Source: Reyranella sp. (GTDB lineage Bacteria; Pseudomonadota; Alphaproteobacteria; Reyranellales; Reyranellaceae). Taken from it: a DNA stretch of 64,000 bases. The position numbers were made by a program, and so were the translations under genes. Shown here piece after piece: positions 1-7,398 of the stretch. How positions within the stretch are numbered: position 1 is the first letter of the stretch; each line of letters opens with the position of its first letter. A model generated the notes under the pieces. That model ran no database searches. It worked only from the letters and a program-made list of their open reading frames with translations, and was not told where the DNA came from. Location of the stretch: contig NZ_JAFKJN010000021.1 in NCBI RefSeq assembly GCF_017305915.1, positions 1-64,000 of the forward strand. Direction: 5' to 3'.

Positions 1-2
1 AC

Positions 3-125
3 TTGATCGAGAACTTCTTCGGCAAGCTCAAGGAGTTCAAGCGCATCGCCATGCGTGCCGATAAGACCGACATCAGCTTCAGCTCGGCTATCTACCTCGC
101 CGCCGCCGTCATAAACTCTCGGTGA
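3..125 (+). CDS. IS5-family transposase, C-terminal fragment (window edge)
   Basis: The window opens inside this gene, so only the last 40 residues and the stop are visible. They contain ENFFGKLKEFKRIA and end in YLAAAVINSR, which is the conserved C-terminus of DDE transposases of the IS5 family (IS427-like group, from memory); the glutamate of the DDE triad lies in the IENFF stretch. The stop is followed at once by a terminal inverted repeat, so this is the right end of an insertion sequence. Completeness of the element cannot be judged. Confidence 0.85.
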   Translation: MIENFFGKLKEFKRIAMRADKTDISFSSAIYLAAAVINSR

Positions 126-142
126 ATCTCAACAGACCCTAG
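124..142. repeat. Right end of the IS5-family element with target TA/CTAG
   Basis: Directly after the transposase stop the sequence reads GAATCTCAACAGACCC and then TAG. Reversed, this begins GGGTCTGTTGAGA, like the terminal inverted repeats of IS427-type elements, which insert at TA or CTAG. CTAG at 139-142 also supplies the stop codon of the neighbouring minus-strand DUF3237 reading frame. The left terminus is outside the window. Confidence 0.6.
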
Positions 143-624
143 AGGACCTCGTGGAAGCCGATGACGACCCGGTCGGGCGTGCGCGCCGCCACGCCGACGA
201 AGGTCGCGCGCTCCAGGTTCTTCAGCGACGGCTCGGCAGTCTCGAAGCGCGGGGCGGTGCGGAAGTGATAGCCGTCGTGGCGCACCAGCTCGCCGCGCGA
301 CATGCGGGCCAGGACCTCCCGGCTTGCCGCCCGCAGCCCTTCGTTCTGCACATAGACCAGCGCGCCCGATCGGGCGCGGATGGTCTAGCGCGCCACCACC
401 TCGATGGTGCCGTCGGGCCGCACGATCTGCCAGTCGGCGCCGCCCGGCAGGATCTCGCCCTCGAGCATCGGCCCCGCAACCTCGCCGCCCAGGATGTCGA
501 TGATGCGCCGGTGCCTGCGCGCGATCTCGCCGAGGTCCTGGATCGGCCCGACCTTGGCCTTGATGGCGAAGGCGAAGCGCGTCCGGGGCGCGGTTGCGAC
601 GAAACGGTCGATCTCGTCGCTCAT
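139..624 (-). pseudogene. DUF3237 family protein, interrupted by an in-frame amber codon
   Basis: One continuous frame of 161 residues, the usual size of DUF3237 proteins, is split by a TAG at 385-387. The N-terminal part has LGGEVAGPMLEGEILPGG followed by a substrate-like DWQIVRPDGT segment. The part after the stop has GALVYVQNEGLR and ends GFHEVL, both family-like. The family usually carries tyrosine where the TAG stands, so a single TAC/TAT to TAG change explains the break. ATG at 624 abuts the stop of the upstream channel gene, so the gene was last in that operon. Its own stop lies at the IS junction, so a few terminal residues may have been replaced. The function of the family is not established. 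Confidence 0.7.
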
Positions 625-1065
625 CTATCCCTCCTGGCCGCTGCGGTCGGTGCGCTGGACCACGCGCACCAAGAGCGCCGTCGACCAACCGAACATCAGC
701 ATGCCGGCCGCCGATTCGAGCGCGCCGACCATACGGTGGAGGGTCGGCAGCGTCAGGTCGCTGGCGCCGACCGTGGTGAAGTTCGCCAGCGAGAAATAGA
801 GCGCCGTGCTGAAGCTGCGGAACTCGTCGAATTCGAAGCGATAGAGCACCGCCCACAGCGTGACCTGGATCATGTGTCCGGCCATCAGCACCAGCACGGC
901 CACCACGCTGTGCGCCAGCATGTAGAAGGTCGGCGCCAGGGACCGCCGCGGATGCGGCAGGACCTCGAGCATGCGGCTGAGCGCAAGCTGGGCGAGGACC
1001 TGGATCATGCCGGTCGCGGCGAACAGGAGGGCGCCGCGCAGCAGGCGGATCGCAGTGTCGTTCAT
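625..1065 (-). CDS. Small two-TM potassium-channel-like protein
   Basis: 146 residues with a hydrophobic segment near 12-30, a strong one near 47-72, a pore-like segment near 86-104 and a final membrane helix near 110-135. The layout TM-pore-TM resembles bacterial Ion_trans_2 channels. The selectivity-filter position reads TTVGASDL (residues 97-104) where K+ channels have TVGYGD, so potassium selectivity is not assured. No RCK or cyclic-nucleotide domain is attached. The ATG lies 2 bases after the acyl-CoA dehydrogenase stop and the TAG stop abuts the DUF3237 start, so all three are one transcription unit. Confidence 0.7.
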   Translation of the reverse strand: MNDTAIRLLRGALLFAATGMIQVLAQLALSRMLEVLPHPRRSLAPTFYMLAHSVVAVLVLMAGHMIQVTLWAVLYRFEFDEFRSFSTALYFSLANFTTVGASDLTLPTLHRMVGALESAAGMLMFGWSTALLVRVVQRTDRSGQEG

Positions 1066-1067
1066 GG

Positions 1068-2249
1068 TCAGGCGGCTGCCTCCTTGCGCTCCTGGGGTTT
1101 TCCCAGCAGGTGGTCGGAGATGATGCGCTGCTGGATCTCCGACGTGCCCTCGAAGATCTTGGTCAGCCGCGCGTCGCGCCAGTAGCGCTCGACGGCGTGC
1201 AGGGTGGTATAGCCCGCGCCGCCGAAGATCTGCAGCGCCTCGGAGGTCACGCGCTCGGCCATCTCGGAAGCGTGGAACTTCACCATCGCCGCTTCCTTGT
1301 CGCAGCGGCGCTTGCCGTCGATCTCGTCGCACACGAAGTACATCAGCTGCCGCGACGCCTCGATCTCGGTCGCCATGCGCGCGAGCCGGAAGCGGGTGTT
1401 CTGGAACTCGCCGATCGCCTGGCCGAACTGGCGGCGCTCCTGGGCGTAGGCGGTCGCGTCCTCCAGCGCGCCGCGCGCCAGGCCGATCGCCCGCGCCGCA
1501 GTATGGGCGCGCGCCCGCTCCAGCCCGGCGGAGATGTAATAGAAGGCGCGGCCTTCCTCGCCGATCAGCGCCTCGGCGGGCAGGCGGCAATTGTCGAAGG
1601 CGAGCTCCCAGGTCTTCCAGCCGAAGTAACCGATCTTCGGGATGGGGGCGCCCTTCACGCCCGGCGGCAGGGTCCCGCGCGGCTTCTCGATCAGGAAGGA
1701 GGAGAGGCCGACATGCTTGCGCCTGGGATCCGGCGGATCGGAGGTGCGAGCGACCAGCATGATGTAATCGGCGCCGTCGGCGAAGGTGCACCAGTACTTG
1801 TTGCCGTTGATCACCCAGGAATCGCCGTCCTTGCGGGCGCGGCAGGAGATGTTGCCGAGATCGGAGCCGACGTCGGGCTCCGACATGGCGGCGGCGCCCA
1901 GGAACTCGCCACGGGCGGCGCGCGGCAGGAACACCGCGCGCTGGGCGTCGGTCATGCCGCGGCCGGCGCTGAGGCCGTTGCCGCGGGCGATGATGCTGGC
2001 GACGCTCATCCAGGCGCGCGCCAGCTCCTCGGTGATCAGGCAGTATTCGAAGACGCCGAGCCCCAGGCCGCCATACTGCTCGGGGATGACGATGCCGAAA
2101 TAGCCCATGTCGGCCAGCTTCTGGATCAGCTCGCGCGGAATGTCGCCTTTCTCCGGATCGAGCTTGTTGGCGATCGGCAGCACCTCCTTCATGGCAAAGG
2201 CGCGCGCCGTCTCCTGGATCATCCGGCGCTCGTCGGTCATGTAGCCCAT
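1068..2249 (-). CDS. Acyl-CoA dehydrogenase family protein
   Basis: 393 residues, typical of the family. The fold is complete: N-terminal helical domain, beta domain with MSEPDVGSDLGNISCRA and the substrate/FAD region GNKYWCTFADGADY, and a C-terminal domain with RRQFGQAI, QIFGGAGYT and KIFEGTSEIQ. The glutamate of FEGTSE sits where the catalytic base of short/medium-chain enzymes lies. Expected reaction: FAD-dependent alpha,beta-dehydrogenation of an acyl-CoA, passing electrons to ETF. An ATG two codons upstream (2255) is possible, but AAGGA lies 6 bases before the ATG at 2249. First gene of a minus operon and divergent from the hydrolase at 2285. Confidence 0.9.
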   Translation of the reverse strand: MGYMTDERRMIQETARAFAMKEVLPIANKLDPEKGDIPRELIQKLADMGYFGIVIPEQYGGLGLGVFEYCLITEELARAWMSVASIIARGNGLSAGRGMTDAQRAVFLPRAARGEFLGAAAMSEPDVGSDLGNISCRARKDGDSWVINGNKYWCTFADGADYIMLVARTSDPPDPRRKHVGLSSFLIEKPRGTLPPGVKGAPIPKIGYFGWKTWELAFDNCRLPAEALIGEEGRAFYYISAGLERARAHTAARAIGLARGALEDATAYAQERRQFGQAIGEFQNTRFRLARMATEIEASRQLMYFVCDEIDGKRRCDKEAAMVKFHASEMAERVTSEALQIFGGAGYTTLHAVERYWRDARLTKIFEGTSEIQQRIISDHLLGKPQERKEAAA

Positions 2250-2284
2250 GGTCATTCCTTCGTCGTTGCCCCAGCATAGTAGCG

Positions 2285-3124
2285 ATGAAGTGCGAGCTCG
2301 ACACAGCGACGATCGACTACGAGGTGCACGGCGAGGGCCGGCCGATCCTGTTCCTGCACGGCTGGACGATGAACCGCCGGGTGGAGACCGCCGACTACGA
2401 GCCGATCTTCGCCGCGCGGCCGTGGCGGCGGCTCTATGCCGACCTGCCGGGCATGGGGCTCTCCGTCTCGAAGGGCGGCATTCGCACCCAGGACGACATG
2501 CTTGCTGCCGTGCTGGCCTTCATCGACCGCGTGCTTCCGGGCGAGCGCTTCGTGCTGGCGGGCACCTCGGGCGGCGGCTATCTCGCACGCGCGATCGCCG
2601 CCCGCCGGCGCGAGCAGGTGGCCGGCCTGCTGCTGCGCGTGCCGGCGATCATCGCCGACACCGCCAAGCGCACCCTGCCGTCCGGCGAGCCGCTGGTGCG
2701 CAACGAAAGCGCGATGGCGGCCCTCGATCCGGCGGAGCGGGCGGCGATGGGGACCCTGCTGGTCGAGGCGCCCGCCTACATCGAGCGGGCACGGCGCCGC
2801 TTCAAGACCTTGGTGCAACCGGCGATCGAGGGGACGGCGCCATGGGTACTCGAGATGCGCGCCGATCCCAAGCGCTACAGCTTTTCCTTCGACCTCGCCG
2901 CGGCGGAAAAGGGCTTCACTAAGCCGGCCCTGATCATCACCGCGCGGCAGGACACGACGGTCGGCTATCGCGATGCCTGGCAGATCCTGGAGAGCTATCC
3001 GCGTGCGACCTTCGTGGTGGTGGACCGTGCAACGCACGGCTGGCCGACCGAATCGACCGATCTGCTGGCCGCCCTCGTTGACGACTGGCTCGAACGCATC
3101 GAAAAGTCCGAGCAATCGATCTGA
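2285..3124 (+). CDS. Alpha/beta hydrolase
   Basis: 279 residues of the alpha/beta-hydrolase fold: oxyanion HGW near residue 25, nucleophile elbow GTSGGG (Ser95), and a C-terminal ATHGWPTE segment supplying the histidine. An aspartate in the ARQD segment near residue 220 is the likely acid. No secretion signal is seen, so it is cytoplasmic. It ends 19 bases before the TctC-type binding protein and is probably cotranscribed with it. Esters or C-C bonds of a small carboxylic compound are plausible substrates; none can be named. Confidence 0.85.
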   Translation: MKCELDTATIDYEVHGEGRPILFLHGWTMNRRVETADYEPIFAARPWRRLYADLPGMGLSVSKGGIRTQDDMLAAVLAFIDRVLPGERFVLAGTSGGGYLARAIAARRREQVAGLLLRVPAIIADTAKRTLPSGEPLVRNESAMAALDPAERAAMGTLLVEAPAYIERARRRFKTLVQPAIEGTAPWVLEMRADPKRYSFSFDLAAAEKGFTKPALIITARQDTTVGYRDAWQILESYPRATFVVVDRATHGWPTESTDLLAALVDDWLERIEKSEQSI

Positions 3125-3143
3125 CCCCTTTCCGGAGACCGTC

Positions 3144-4115
3144 ATGCCCCTGTTGCGCCGCGCCGCGCTTGCCCTTGCCGCCCTGCTGCTGCCGTCGATC
3201 GGGCAGGCGCAGGACTGGCCGGCCAAGCCGATCAATCTCTACATGGGGTTTCCGGCGGGCTCGGGCGTCGACGTGGTGGCGCGTATGTTGCAGCCCTCGC
3301 TCGAGAAGTCGCTCGGCCAGCGCCTGGTGATCGACTACAAGCCCGGTGCCGGCGGCAACGTCGCCTCGGAGCTGGTCGCGCGCGCGCCGTCCGACGGCTA
3401 CACCTTCCTGCTCGGCACGGCGGCGACGCACGGCGTCAACGCCGCGCTCTACAAGCGCCTGCCGTTCGACATCGAGACCGACTTCACGCCGATCTCGAGC
3501 CTGAACGACGTCTCCAACGTGCTGATGATTAATCCCAACGTGATCGACGCCAACTCGGTGCAGGACTTCATCGCCAAGGTGAAGGCGGCCCCCGGCAAGT
3601 ACAACTACGCCTCGACCGGCAACGGCACCGGCACGCATCTCGCCTTTGCGGAATTCGTCTACAAGGCCAAGCTCGACATGGTGCACGTGCCCTACAAGGG
3701 CGGGCCGGAGGCGATCCAGGGCGTTCTGGCCGGCGACGTCTGCTGCATCTTCAACCAGGTGCAGACCGCGATCCCGCACTGGAAAGCGGGCAAGGTGCGG
3801 TTGCTCGGCGTCACGACCAGGAAGCGCGTGCCGGCGATCGCCGACGTGCCGACGATCGACGAGGCCGGCGTGCCCGGCTACGAGAGCTACACCTGGTTCG
3901 GCGTCTTCGCGCCCAAGGGCCTGCCGCAGCCGATCGCGCAGAAGATGAACGCCGCGCTGAAGGTCGCGCTCGAGGACCCCGAGATCCGGAAGAAGATGAT
4001 CGAGCTCGGTAACACGCCGCGCTACGAGACGCTCGAGCAGTTCAAGGCGACGGTCCACGCCGACCGCCTGAAATGGGCCGAGGTGGTGAAGGCGGTGGGA
4101 GCGACGATCGACTGA
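3144..4115 (+). CDS. TctC/Bug-family tripartite tricarboxylate transporter substrate-binding protein
   Basis: 323 residues beginning with a signal peptide (MPLLRRAALALAALLLP, cleavage after GQAQ). The mature protein opens WPAKPINLYMGFPAGSGVD and has KPGAGGNVASELVA, VPYKGGPEAIQGVLAG and PTIDEAGVPGYE, all hallmarks of Bug receptors that bind carboxylates in the periplasm. No TctA/TctB membrane genes are adjacent, which is common for orphan Bug proteins in these bacteria. Start is ATG 3144 with GGAG 7 bases upstream; longer in-frame starts would lie inside the hydrolase gene. A strong hairpin follows the stop. Confidence 0.92.
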   Translation: MPLLRRAALALAALLLPSIGQAQDWPAKPINLYMGFPAGSGVDVVARMLQPSLEKSLGQRLVIDYKPGAGGNVASELVARAPSDGYTFLLGTAATHGVNAALYKRLPFDIETDFTPISSLNDVSNVLMINPNVIDANSVQDFIAKVKAAPGKYNYASTGNGTGTHLAFAEFVYKAKLDMVHVPYKGGPEAIQGVLAGDVCCIFNQVQTAIPHWKAGKVRLLGVTTRKRVPAIADVPTIDEAGVPGYESYTWFGVFAPKGLPQPIAQKMNAALKVALEDPEIRKKMIELGNTPRYETLEQFKATVHADRLKWAEVVKAVGATID

Positions 4116-4118
4116 GAA

Positions 4119-4146
4119 ATTCCTCCCCATTTGAATGGGGAGGAAT
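4119..4146. repeat. Palindromic repeat, solo copy; hairpin at convergent gene ends
   Basis: Perfect 13-bp stem with a 2-base centre: ATTCCTCCCCATT, TG, then its complement. It lies between the converging stops of the binding protein and the alcohol dehydrogenase, where it could end transcription from both sides although no T-tract is present. The core CTCCCCATT/AATGGGGAG recurs at 6931-7064 (two copies) and at 50349. Confidence 0.8.
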
Positions 4147-4152
4147 GCCTTC

Positions 4153-5175
4153 TCAGATCAGAAACACGCCCTTCCCGTCCGCTTGCTTGTCGAACAGCGT
4201 GTAGGCCTCGTCCGCCCGGTCGAGCGTCCATTGATGCGTGAACAGCTTGTCGACGTCGATGTTGCGCTCGATGCAGAATTGGGCGCACTCGGCCTGGATG
4301 ACATTCGAGAAGGTCCAGGAGGCCATCAGCGTGAGCTGCCGGCGCAGCAGGTGCGGGCTGACCTCGATCGTCACGTCGCCGCCTTCGCCGACGAAGCACA
4401 TCGTGCCCCAGACCTTGGTGCTGCGGATGGCGTTGAGACGCGCGTCCGGATGGCTGGAGGTGTCGAGCGTGAGGTCGGCGTAGCGGCCGTGCGTCAGCTC
4501 CTTGATCGCCGCGACCGGATCGTTCGAGCCGGGATCGACCACCTCGTCGGCGCCGAACTCCTTGGCGCGGGCCAGCCGCTGCGGGCTGATGTCCAACGCG
4601 ATCACCCGCGCGCCCATCGCCTTGGCGAATTGCGTGCCGGCCAGCCCGACCGGTCCCTGGCCGAAGATCGCGATGGTGTCGCGGCCGGAGAGGTTCATGC
4701 GCCGCAGCGCGCCGTAGGCGGTGCCCGAGCCGCAGGAGATCGCGGCGCCGGCGGAGAAGCTCAGCGCCTCGGGCAGCGGCACCATCGTGTTGGCCGGCAC
4801 CTTCAGGTAGCGCGCGTGTCCGCCGTGGGCGTTGCCGCCGTACACCTTGACCGGCACTTCCTGGCAGAGCTGCTGCCAGCCCGACCGGCAATGGCTGCAT
4901 TGGGTGCAGCCCTGGTAATGATGAACCATCATGCGGTCACCGACCTTGGCTTCCGCGGCGGCCACGCCGGGGCCGACGGCGACGACCACGCCGCACGGCT
5001 CGTGCCCGGCGATGGTGCCCGTCGCCTGGCTTTTCGGCCGGCGGTACTGATGGAGGTCCGATCCGCACATGCCGGACGCCTTCATCTCCAGCACGACCTC
5101 ACCCGGTCCCGGCGTCGGATCGGGAAAGGTCATGAGCTCGAGGGCCCGGTCGCCCGTGAACACGACTCCGCGCAT
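4153..5175 (-). CDS. Zinc-dependent alcohol dehydrogenase family protein
   Basis: 340 residues, medium-chain dehydrogenase/reductase fold. Catalytic zinc ligands: Cys37 (MCGSDLH) and GHE at 57-59. Structural zinc cysteines lie at 90, 93, 96 and 104. The Rossmann motif is GQGPVG. Expected to oxidise an alcohol or polyol with NAD(P)+. The reading frame extends to a GTG at 5187, but GGAG stands 7 bases before the ATG at 5175, which is therefore preferred. It diverges from the thiamine-diphosphate enzyme gene with about 60 bases between them. Substrate unknown. Confidence 0.9.
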   Translation of the reverse strand: MRGVVFTGDRALELMTFPDPTPGPGEVVLEMKASGMCGSDLHQYRRPKSQATGTIAGHEPCGVVVAVGPGVAAAEAKVGDRMMVHHYQGCTQCSHCRSGWQQLCQEVPVKVYGGNAHGGHARYLKVPANTMVPLPEALSFSAGAAISCGSGTAYGALRRMNLSGRDTIAIFGQGPVGLAGTQFAKAMGARVIALDISPQRLARAKEFGADEVVDPGSNDPVAAIKELTHGRYADLTLDTSSHPDARLNAIRSTKVWGTMCFVGEGGDVTIEVSPHLLRRQLTLMASWTFSNVIQAECAQFCIERNIDVDKLFTHQWTLDRADEAYTLFDKQADGKGVFLI

Positions 5176-5235
5176 GATGGTCTCCACCGCTTTCCGGCGC
5201 TAGCCTGCGCCGACAATCCAAAGGAGCGCAAGCCC

Positions 5236-6924
5236 ATGACCACTGTCCGTACGCCGACCTATCAGGTGCTCGTCGAGGACATCAAGGCGCTGGGCGTCGA
5301 GCAGGTGTTCGGCCTGATGAGCGACGACACCGCGGTCTTCGCCACGGCGCTCGACAATGCCGGCATCCGCTTCTACGGCGCGCGGCACGAGAACAACGCC
5401 ATCGCGATGGCCGAGGGCTATGCCTATCGCAGCGGCGGTCTCGGGGTGGCGGTGATCGGGCGCGGTCCGGCCACGGCGAACGGGATGCACGCCGCCACCT
5501 ATGCCAGCCGCACCGGCTCGCGCGTGCTGATCATCTACGGCGAGGCGGCGGTGTCGACCGGCTCTGTCAACGGCATCGGACCGGACTACAAGGGCTTCAA
5601 CGCCGCCGGCGTGCTCGGCGCTGCCGGCATCCGGACCTTCGTCGCGACCAGCCCGAATACCGCGCGCGGCGCTCTGGCGGACGCGGCCGCGGCGGCGCTG
5701 CAGGGCGGGGCCGCGGCGCTGCTGTTGCCCGTCAACGTCCAGCTTGCCGACATGGAGCTGGCCGACGGCGCGACGGCGCCTACCGCGAAGAAAGCACCGT
5801 CGGCGCCGGTCGCGCCGCAGCCGCAGGCGATCGACTCAGCCGTTGCCGTAGTGCGCCAGAGCCGCAAGCCCCTGATCGTCGCCGGCCTGGGCGCGCATCG
5901 CGCTGGCGCCAAGGCGGCGCTCGAGCAGCTTGCCGACCGGATCGGCGCGCTGCTGGTCACCTCCGCCCGCGGCAAGGACCTGTTCCGCGGCCATCCCTGC
6001 AATCTCGGGATCGTCGGCTCGTTCTCGCATTCCGCCGCCCGGCGGATGATCGCCGAGGCCGATTGCGTGCTGGCGTTCGGCGCCGGCCTCAACATGCTCA
6101 CCATGAGCTTCGGCCATTCGCTGCCCAAGGTGCCGCTGGTCCAGGTCGACACCGACCGAAGCCACATCGGCCGCTGGCATCCGGCCGACGTCGCGGTGGT
6201 CGGCGATGCGCGCTTGGCGGCCGAGGCGCTCCTGGAGGCGCTCCCGGCCGGCTCCAACACCGAGCGGCCGTTCCGCTCCGAGGAGACGCTGCGCTTCCTC
6301 GCGAAATTCGACATCGCCCGCGACTTCCAGCCGGCCAACACGTCGCGCACGGTCGATCCGCGCTCGCTCGGCGTGGCGCTCGAGAAGCTGCTGCCGGCCA
6401 ACCGCAACCTGGTCTACGACGCCGGAAACTTCCTCGGCATCGTGCCCTACCTGTCGGTGCCGGGGCCGGGCCACTTCAAGCTGACCAGCGATTTCGCCTC
6501 GATCGGCCTCGGCTTCGGCACGGCGCTGGGTGTGGCCAAGGCACGGCCGGCCGAGACCACGGTCCTGGTGATCGGCGACGGCGGCTTCCTGATGACGATG
6601 GGCGAGCTCGAGACGGTGGTGCGCGAGGACCTGCCGATGGTCGTCGTGCTGATGAACGATTGCGCCTATGGCGCGGAGCTGCACTTCCTCAAGATGCGCG
6701 ACCTGCCGGTGGCGAAGTCGGTGTTTCCGGACGTCGACTATGCCCCGATCGCCGAGGCCTTCGGCTTCCAGGCCGCGACCATCCGCACGCTCGACGACCT
6801 GCAGAAGGTGGCGCCGCTACTGGCCAGGCCGGACGGGCCGCTCTTCCTCGACTGCAAGCTGAACGCCGCCGTCGCCGCGCCCTTCATGAGCGAGTTCCAC
6901 GAATTCGAGACCCGGCAACACTAA
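5236..6924 (+). CDS. Thiamine-diphosphate-dependent enzyme (acetolactate synthase-like family)
   Basis: 562 residues with the three-domain ThDP architecture: N-terminal PYR domain with the conserved glutamate in ARHENNAIAMAEGYA (near 55), a central domain with LVTSARGKDLFRGHP and VQVDTD, and a C-terminal PP domain with GDGG near residue 447 followed about 25 residues later by the ND metal motif. Family members include acetolactate synthases, 2-oxoacid decarboxylases and sulfoacetaldehyde acetyltransferases; the sequence does not settle which. AAGGAG 10 bases before ATG 5236 sets the start; the upstream open frame is antisense to the dehydrogenase. Confidence 0.88.
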   Translation: MTTVRTPTYQVLVEDIKALGVEQVFGLMSDDTAVFATALDNAGIRFYGARHENNAIAMAEGYAYRSGGLGVAVIGRGPATANGMHAATYASRTGSRVLIIYGEAAVSTGSVNGIGPDYKGFNAAGVLGAAGIRTFVATSPNTARGALADAAAAALQGGAAALLLPVNVQLADMELADGATAPTAKKAPSAPVAPQPQAIDSAVAVVRQSRKPLIVAGLGAHRAGAKAALEQLADRIGALLVTSARGKDLFRGHPCNLGIVGSFSHSAARRMIAEADCVLAFGAGLNMLTMSFGHSLPKVPLVQVDTDRSHIGRWHPADVAVVGDARLAAEALLEALPAGSNTERPFRSEETLRFLAKFDIARDFQPANTSRTVDPRSLGVALEKLLPANRNLVYDAGNFLGIVPYLSVPGPGHFKLTSDFASIGLGFGTALGVAKARPAETTVLVIGDGGFLMTMGELETVVREDLPMVVVLMNDCAYGAELHFLKMRDLPVAKSVFPDVDYAPIAEAFGFQAATIRTLDDLQKVAPLLARPDGPLFLDCKLNAAVAAPFMSEFHEFETRQH

Positions 6925-6930
6925 CGAAGC

Positions 6931-7064
6931 ACTCCTCCCCATTCAGATGGGGAGGTGTCAGCGTCATACGCTGACGGAGGGGTCATAGGCCGCAGCGGCG
7001 GTGGCGCTCACAACCCCTCCGTCGCGGCTTACCGCGCCACCTCCCCATTTGAATGGGGAGGAGT
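6931..7064. repeat. 134-bp composite palindromic element (MITE/REP-like), paired-hairpin type
   Basis: The element begins ACTCCTCCCC and ends GGGGAGGAGT. Each end is itself a CTCCCCATT-type hairpin (6931-6955 and about 7040-7064). Between them an inner inverted pair, CGGAGGGGT and ACCCCTCCG, plus a GTCAGCG/CGCTGAC hairpin, extends the foldback. The terminal hairpin also occurs alone at 4119 and 50349. No gene is seen in this interval, which separates convergent genes. Confidence 0.8.
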
Positions 7065-7068
7065 TGTC

Positions 7069-7398
7069 CTATCCGCAGGTGAAGGTCGTGTAGTAGTTGA
7101 TGCCGCGCATGCCGTCGATCGGCTGATTATAGGGCTTGCCCTTGCAGGTGCGCTCCATGACGCGTCGCGCCACCTCGCGCGCGCGATCGCCTTCGGTCTC
7201 GTACTCCGGGCCGATCACTATGGTCGCGCGGTTGATCTCCAGGCGCCATTCGTTGGGATTGCCGGTCGGCCGCAGACGCACCTCGAACTTGCGGCCCTCG
7301 ACGGTGATCGGCTCGACCTGGGTGCCTTCCAGCGAGCCGACCTGGTAGCAGCCGGCGAGCAGCAACGCCGCGCCGGCGGCGGTGACGATCTTCTTCAT
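7069..7398 (-). CDS. Small lipoprotein of unknown function
   Basis: 109 residues. MKKIVTAAGAALLLAGC is a lipoprotein signal with a LAGC lipobox, so Cys17 should be lipidated and the protein anchored to a membrane facing the periplasm. The rest has an arginine-rich beta-type segment (RKFEVRLRPTGNPNEWRLEI), a REVARRVMERTC helix and a terminal GINYYTTFTCG; the two cysteines could form a disulfide. ATG overlaps the stop of the DUF1254 gene by 4 bases, so translation is coupled. I do not recognise the family. Confidence 0.75.
   Translation of the reverse strand: MKKIVTAAGAALLLAGCYQVGSLEGTQVEPITVEGRKFEVRLRPTGNPNEWRLEINRATIVIGPEYETEGDRAREVARRVMERTCKGKPYNQPIDGMRGINYYTTFTCG

Noticed and set aside
4135..5235. 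Long N-terminal extension of the ThDP enzyme frame (929 codons in total)
   Set aside because: The extension is antisense to the alcohol dehydrogenase gene; AAGGAG before ATG 5236 and the family's usual length set the start there.
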